Assembly: GCA_021229015.1 (NCBI GenBank)
Contig: CM037785.1
Coordinates: forward strand, 41,641,365-41,705,364
Source: Solen grandis
Taxonomy: Eukaryota > Mollusca > Bivalvia > Adapedonta > Solenidae
Reading direction: 5' to 3'
DNA: 64,000 nt
Position numbers and translations under genes: made by a program
Shown: piece by piece, positions 59,217 through 64,000 of the stretch
Position numbering within the stretch: the stretch's first letter is position 1
How the letters are laid out: the number at the start of each line of letters is the position of its first letter
Notes under the pieces: generated by a model
What the model was told of the DNA's origin: nothing
What the model saw: only the letters and a program-made list of their open reading frames with translations
Database searches by the model: none

Positions 59217-61420
59217 AAAAAAAATATGCATGTACGATTTCTTTCCTTCTTTGGTACTATATATTAAAACATGCTATTGAACGGATTCTGACATCACTTG
59301 ATTATGAACGTCATAACTTTGTTAACATGCATGCTACTATCATATTTTATGCACGGTTCGATCAATCTAATATCCAATTAACACATGATATAAGAAATCA
59401 TTATCAAAAGGTAACCATAACGAAGTAATAACGCGAAATATCAACAATTTGTACATCTTCATGAGTCTACTCCACTATCAACATCCTTTTTTACATGCAT
59501 GCTACTATCATATTTTATGCACGGTTCGATCAATATATCCAGTTTAATCTCCCGTCATTGTGTAAAACAGGGTCGGGGAGGGCCATCCCCTGCAACACCT
59601 TACAAAGACATTATAAACTGTTGCATATATATATATGTATAGTACTGTAGTACTGTATAGTACAATACTAAATGTAAAACTATTATATATATGTATTGTA
59701 TTAAGCTAAATGTTGAAATATTACATGTATATCTATAAGTGTGAGTGTATAGTGTATCCTATCGTAAAGTGGTCCTATACATTTATCTAATATAATTGTT
59801 TAAATGAAGTAGGTACAATCTTAAATTACATATATGTCAAGTAAATATAAAACTGTATATGTTAAACTAGAGGGAAAGAAACAGTGGGAAAATAGAGGAT
59901 AAACAAAGAATAAACATCCGGTTTTTTGGTGGCGTATGTTGTTGTTGTTGTAGTTGTAGATTTTGAATCGAGGGATCTGATTGAACGACATGGAACTGAC
60001 ATCAACATACTGTGGTAAATTGCATGCGTAGATGTTTTAAATTATCCAATCAGACTATTGACTTGACTATTTGAGTTTACCGTCGAAGCGACAGTAAACT
60101 CAAATAGTCAAGTCAATAGTCTGATTGGATAGTATTTCAGTCATATTGCGACGTCCAGCTAATTACAGGTGGAGGAAGACCCCGAATGCATGGAGGCATC
60201 TGGGAAATTATCCAATCAGAATCGCCGGAAAAAAAAGGAAATTGATACTGGAACAGACTTATAAAAATGTACCAATTGTTGGCATTTGGTGTCATTACTT
60301 CGTTAAGGTTGTTTTTTTGACAGTGATTCGAATATGAATACGAATTTTCGAATTTTGAATATGATCGAACCGTGCATAAATTATAATGGTAGCATACATC
60401 TGTGCAAAGTAACGGCCCATTATATTTGTATGCACGTTTCGATCATATTCTATTTGAATCAAGTCATACCAGGTTCCATTCCTTACAATGTTCAATATAC
60501 AATACAGAAGGACAAAAACCAATGAAATTGGCATTTCTGCGTTTCTAGTGCCAGTAACACAACACTATTGTTGATCTCCATAATATTAATTGCAAAATGA
60601 TAGAGAGAACTTACATTTTTATTGGCAGGTCTGCAACGTTGTTCAACTGCCAGGCTCGTATCTGGGTTTGGACTTGCTATATTTTCGTTAAGGATAAGAA
60701 GCATACTTTTCGGCGAGTTCCTCCATCCGTTATCATCAGAATGACATTCAGGAACACTGCCTTTGTTACAAATGTAGCAGAATGCGTTAGCATAAGTTAC
60801 ATAAGATTTGACAGGGGAATAGTATCCACTTTTACACAATTCAATTATTTCTTTTTCCGTCAAGGTGATACCGTGTGGTATTCCAAACGTTTCAAAGTTG
60901 CAAGATTCAACCAAAGATGGGTAACATTCTTCATATTTTATGTCTCCAAGTTTTGGGGGATCGTATCTTACAATACTTTTCTGATCTTCTCCAATGGATA
61001 TGTTCCTTAAGAGAAATGCCATTTCACTTGAAACAGTAGTATCTCTCGGGGGCTCTATTAAAACGGACGCTTGCCACGGTAAACCATCCTGGACGTCGTG
61101 ACATTTTGCACACACTGGATTTTTGAATGTCGACATTTTCTGAGGAGAGAATATCGGTTGCAGGCTTCCCCATCTGTTTACATCCTGGTCCCCGCACTTA
61201 ATGGAACGTGTGCTGGAGTCGCTGTCTGCAGAATTATCTTCCCCATTTGTTTTATTGGGACATTCATCAACCATGACGAAATGTTTCTGATACATTCCAT
61301 TTACTTCGTGAGAGAATGGCATGATGCACCCCTGACCAGAACCGTTACCATTTTGCCTCTCGCTTGGTTTTGGGAAGCAACAGTCTTTGAAACTATGACA
61401 TTCATCGTCACAATAACATT
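56074..61420 (-). CDS. Somatomedin-B plus methuselah/adhesion-GPCR-like ectodomain, 5' partial, truncated after TM1
   Basis: Two exons: 61420-60615 (after TTATATTTACAG, ending AAT|GTAAGT) and 56904-56074 (after TAAATATTGCAG). They join in phase 0 and give about 545 residues. The first exon opens C-Y-C-D-D-E-C-H-S-F-K-D-C-C, the core of a somatomedin-B domain (CxCDxxCxxxxDCC). Cys-rich motifs follow (KNPVCAKCHDV, NAFCYICNKG, VPECHSDD) that resemble mollusc methuselah-like receptors. Exon 2 starts ETVCLPLLCPIGQ ... GECQ, has about 200 residues of ectodomain ending VRVCSEDSG, then a hydrophobic KLDVSVICLCICIFLIILVT directly before the stop. The hydrophobic segment looks like TM1 of a 7TM receptor, but no further TM sequence follows. 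Exons for the signal peptide and first SMB cysteines should lie at higher coordinates and were not found. It may be a GPI or tail-less form, or a broken gene. Confidence 0.75.
57358..57838. mobile_element. TIR MITE (second copy), interrupted by a SINE
   Basis: Shares GCTGATCACATTCACTCTT, the GCGCATGCGC stretch, CCCCGAAGTTG and CAGGAAACAA with 12180-12370. It ends with the same CTGTGAACGAGCTGCTTTA terminus. The left TIR is missing. It lies in the large intron of the SMB receptor gene. Confidence 0.8.
57601..57783 (-). mobile_element. SINE family B inside the MITE
   Basis: The minus-strand head has A-box-like TGGTCCAATGG and B box GGTTCGAACCC, and the body AAGTATTGATTCAACCCAGG. The tail end matches AACTTGTGTCCCAATCG. 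It splits the MITE copy. Confidence 0.82.
57839..58860. other. Intron of the SMB receptor gene, nothing recognised
   Basis: AT-rich, no exon seen. Confidence 0.4.
58865..58908. repeat. (TG)n microsatellite
   Basis: About 21 TG dinucleotides. It is followed about 55 bp later by a short telomere-like patch, GGGTAAGGGTTTGGGTTAGG. Confidence 0.95.
59185..59216. repeat. (TG)n microsatellite
   Basis: About 15 TG dinucleotides. Confidence 0.95.
59320..59545 (+). repeat. Interspersed repeat, two direct copies
   Basis: ACATGCATGCTACTATCATA then TTTTATGCACGGTTCGATCA occurs at about 59325 and 59490. A third, inverted copy lies at about 60293-60410 and includes the TTACTTCGTTA neighbour of the first copy. 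Confidence 0.8.
60039..60220 (-). mobile_element. Truncated SINE family A with snap-back inverted duplication
   Basis: 16 bp target duplications AAATTATCCAATCAGA lie at 60039-60054 and 60205-60220. Within, 60131-60204 is a family A 3' body (AGTATTTCAGTCATATTGCG, CGTCCAGCTAATTACAGG). The tail end is duplicated as a perfect hairpin: arms 60044-60080 and 60094-60130 (37 bp each) around a 13 nt loop. The right arm includes an inverted copy of the flanking host sequence ATCCAATCAGA. Confidence 0.9.
60293..60410 (-). repeat. Inverted copy of the 59320 repeat
   Basis: Reads TTACTTCGTTAAGGTTG ... ATATGATCGAACCGTGCATA then AATTATAATGGTAGCAT, the reverse complement of the order at 59320-59430. Confidence 0.7.
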
Positions 61421-61529
61421 CTGTAAATATAATTTATGGATGAAACGAATTATGATCAAATATAAAAAATAATATTAAACATGACTCAATATATTGTCTA
61501 TGATGATGAATATAACCACATGTATAAAA

Positions 61530-62455
61530 GACAAGAGGGCCAAGATGGCCCTAGATCGCTCACCTGAGAAAAGTATCATTCATTGCCTGTACAAAACAGA
61601 TTGCTTTAGAATTAAGATGATGAGATGAAACAATGTTCAGGAATTTTCTGACCCCATCCACAAAAGATATTATCATGACAAACATTCTGCCAAAGTTTGA
61701 GGATGATTGGACCAAAAATGTGGCCCTCAGAGTATAAACAAGATTTTTCTAAGATTTGACCTACTGACCTACACTTCTATCCAGCCCCACCCATTTTCAA
61801 ACTGGTTCGAGATATCATCATGACAAACAATCTGACCAAGTTTGAGGAAGATTGCATCAAAACTGTGGCCTTTAGTGTGTAAAGATTTTTCTAAGATTTG
61901 ACCTATTGACCTACTTTTCGGTCCGGCCCTGCCCATTTTCGAAAGGGTTCAAGATATCATCAAGACAAACATTCTGACCAAGTTTGAGGAAGATTGGATT
62001 AAAATTGTAGCCTCTAGTGTGTAAACAAGATTTTTCTAAGATTTGACCTACTGACCTACTTTTTGATCCAACCTGACCCATTTTCGAAAGGGTTCAAGAT
62101 ATCATCAAGACAAACATTCTGACCAAGTTTGAAGAAGATTGGATCAAAATTGTGGCCTCTAGTGTGTAAACAAGATTTTTCTAAGATTTGACCTACTGAC
62201 CTACTTTTTGATCCAACCTGACCCATTTTTGAAAGGGTTCAAGATATCATCAAGACAAACATTCTGACCAAGTTTGAAGAAGATTGGATCAAAATTGTGG
62301 CCTCTAGTGTGTAAACAAGATTTTTCTAAGATTTGACCTACTGACCTACTTTTTGATCCAACCTGACCCATTTTCGAAAGGGTTCAAGATATCATCAAGA
62401 CAAACATTCTGACCAAGTTTGAGGAAGATTGGATCAAAGTTATTACTCAAGGTGT
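61530..62455. mobile_element. Tandem-core interspersed repeat, family S
   Basis: Starts ACAAGAGGGCCAAGATGGCC then CTAGATCGCTCACCTGAG. About six core modules of 145 bp follow: TGACCAAGTTTGAGGAAGAT, TGGATCAAAATTGTGGCC, ACAAGATTTTTCTAAGATTT, GACCTACTGACCTAC and AAGGGTTCAAGATATCATCA. The core identity between the last three modules is very high. Poly-T follows at 62483-62505. If the SMB gene has more 5' exons, this lies in an intron. Confidence 0.85.
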
Positions 62456-63290
62456 CCCGTCTGACCGCTTCTCACCATATCAATTTTTTTTTTTTTTTTT
62501 TTTTTGATAATGGTAAATTATGGCGAAAATAATCTTTTGAATAATTTGTTGATACCGTAACCGCATTTTGGATGTGCATCATCTCGTAGGATAAAAAAAC
62601 TTGACAAGATTAAAAGAGACGTATTAACTTTCTTAAATTAACATATATTGAAATGTTTCTTAATCAAAATTTATTAGAAACAAATTGATAAATAGAGTAT
62701 TTGATAAGAAAAATAAATGACATTATAAAGGGTCGAGATACGGGACGAGACGTCATGTGCCATGACAGGAAGTGACGTTGTGACGTGACGGGACGGGACG
62801 AGACGTTATGTGACGTGGGGGTATAAGAAAACAAAGGGAATACTGGCAATTATAATTGTTAATTATTAACATCTTTAAATCTTTAATGTCTAAATTTTAT
62901 AACACATATATTAAGCCTTAGTTAACAGAGCAGACCCAGACAGACTGCTCCATTAAGAATCAAGATATTTTATGTTCCCTCAAATACAATCTTGTCTGCA
63001 CGACAAACACGTGTTTGTTCACATACCATTGAAAATTCAGTACATTAGTATTCATTAAATCTGAAATATGTACATAAATATTCATGTGATATTCATTATG
63101 AACACATTAAGTTCATTATTTGGCTTCACGTATTATAAAATATTCACTTATCTGTAATCTTGTGTGACGTAATCCTATGTTATAACAGTACATTAGAATC
63201 TATATGTAATATTGTACAGTATTAATCTAATATGTTAATAATGACAGTCCGCCCCAAGTGTTCACATAAGACAACCATGCAGAGTTCCAG
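62456..63290. other. AT-rich, no gene; a GACG/TGACGT-rich patch
   Basis: 62735-62820 is rich in GGGACGAGACGT and TGACGT motifs in an otherwise AT-rich stretch. No exon was recognised. Confidence 0.5.
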
Positions 63291-63314
63291 TTCCACGTGT
63301 ACCTTGGGTATTTG

Positions 63315-63850
63315 CCTATCGCTTCAACATACCAAGGCCCATAATCCAGGAGTGCCTGGGGCGATTTGGCTGGAAATCGACCTTGTCCGAGATATTATGC
63401 ACATACATACTGTCAGCAAGTTTGAAGAGGATCGGGTCAAAATTGTTTGAATAGGAGTCCGGACACTGTTAATTTCACATATTTTCAACCAATCAAGGGC
63501 CATAATCCAGGAGAGCCTGGAGCGATTTGGCTGGAAATAGAACGTGTCCAAGATATGCCCATATATTTTGTCAGCAAGTTTGAAGACGATTGGATCAAAA
63601 TTGTTTGAATAGGAATCCGGACACTGTTAATTTCACATATTTTCAACAAATCAAGGTCTATAATCCAGGAGTGCCTGGGGCGATTTGGCTGGAAATCAAA
63701 CTTGTCCGAGATATTATGCCCATAAACATTGTCAGCAAGTTTGAAGAGGATCGGATTAAAACTGTTTGAAAATGAGTCCGGACACTTCAAAGGACGCCGC
63801 TCGCCCGTACGCCATGGGTGAAACCATATTGCGTCAGTACAAAATTTGTA
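63315..63850 (+). mobile_element. Tandem-core interspersed repeat, family U (about 3 units)
   Basis: Units of about 170 bp: GGCCATAATCCAGGAGTGCC, TGGGGCGATTTGGCTGGAAA, CAGCAAGTTTGAAGAGGATC, GAATAGGAGTCCGGACACTG and ATTTCACATATTTTCAAC. The last unit is followed by GGACGCCGCTCGCCCGTACG. The minus-strand open frames here come from this repeat. Confidence 0.85.
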
Positions 63851-64000
63851 CGGGCGTATAAAAAGGGAGAAATCACTCTTATTATTGAAAATTAAAAACA
63901 TGTAAAAAAAAAACCTTTATGAATCAATTACTTGCATTAACTGATGAAAAAAAATAAACAAGATTCAAAATATGCAAGTCTCCTAACGTTATTAAAAAGG

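Noticed and set aside
63324..63901. 75- and 138-codon minus-strand frames
   Set aside because: Both run through the 170 bp units of repeat family U.

Overview
This is eukaryotic, intron-bearing, AT-rich DNA from an animal. It most resembles a bivalve mollusc, probably a heterodont clam. Three things point there: tandem-core interspersed repeats with GGAC or GTCC microsatellites and CTCACCTGAG ends; many tRNA-derived SINEs; and gene types common in bivalves (small single-Ig receptors, a cysteine-rich DUF704x-like receptor, and a somatomedin-B/methuselah-like receptor). The species call is inference, and nothing in the window is prokaryotic.

Layout. 1-23 kb has no gene I can support. It holds pyrimidine-rich and (AAC)n simple repeats, four kinds of interspersed elements, several MITEs, a 100-N assembly gap (13901-14000), and next to the gap a 2.5 kb satellite of about 34 bp units. 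23-34.7 kb carries three related minus-strand genes for small membrane proteins with one V-like immunoglobulin domain each. The one at 31326-34670 is intact. The ones at 23115 and 26305 each have one frame break inside the Ig domain. 37.1-45.2 kb holds a complete 8-exon plus-strand gene whose splice phases all join; it encodes a 435-residue type I membrane protein with a cysteine-rich ectodomain. 46.6-47.9 kb holds an intronless 429-codon plus-strand ORF for a lysine-rich, disordered orphan protein. 49-51 kb is a three-level nest of repeats. 56.1-61.4 kb holds two joined minus-strand exons of a somatomedin-B plus methuselah/adhesion-GPCR-like ectodomain that stops just after its first hydrophobic segment. 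The last 2.5 kb is repeats.

How the genes relate. Five of the six genes are predicted single-pass surface proteins, and three belong to one local family with tyrosine motifs in their tails. A receptor neighbourhood, possibly of immune or recognition type, is a reasonable hypothesis, but nothing in the sequence proves that they work together. Coordinates of multi-exon genes come from splice signals and phase matching done by eye.
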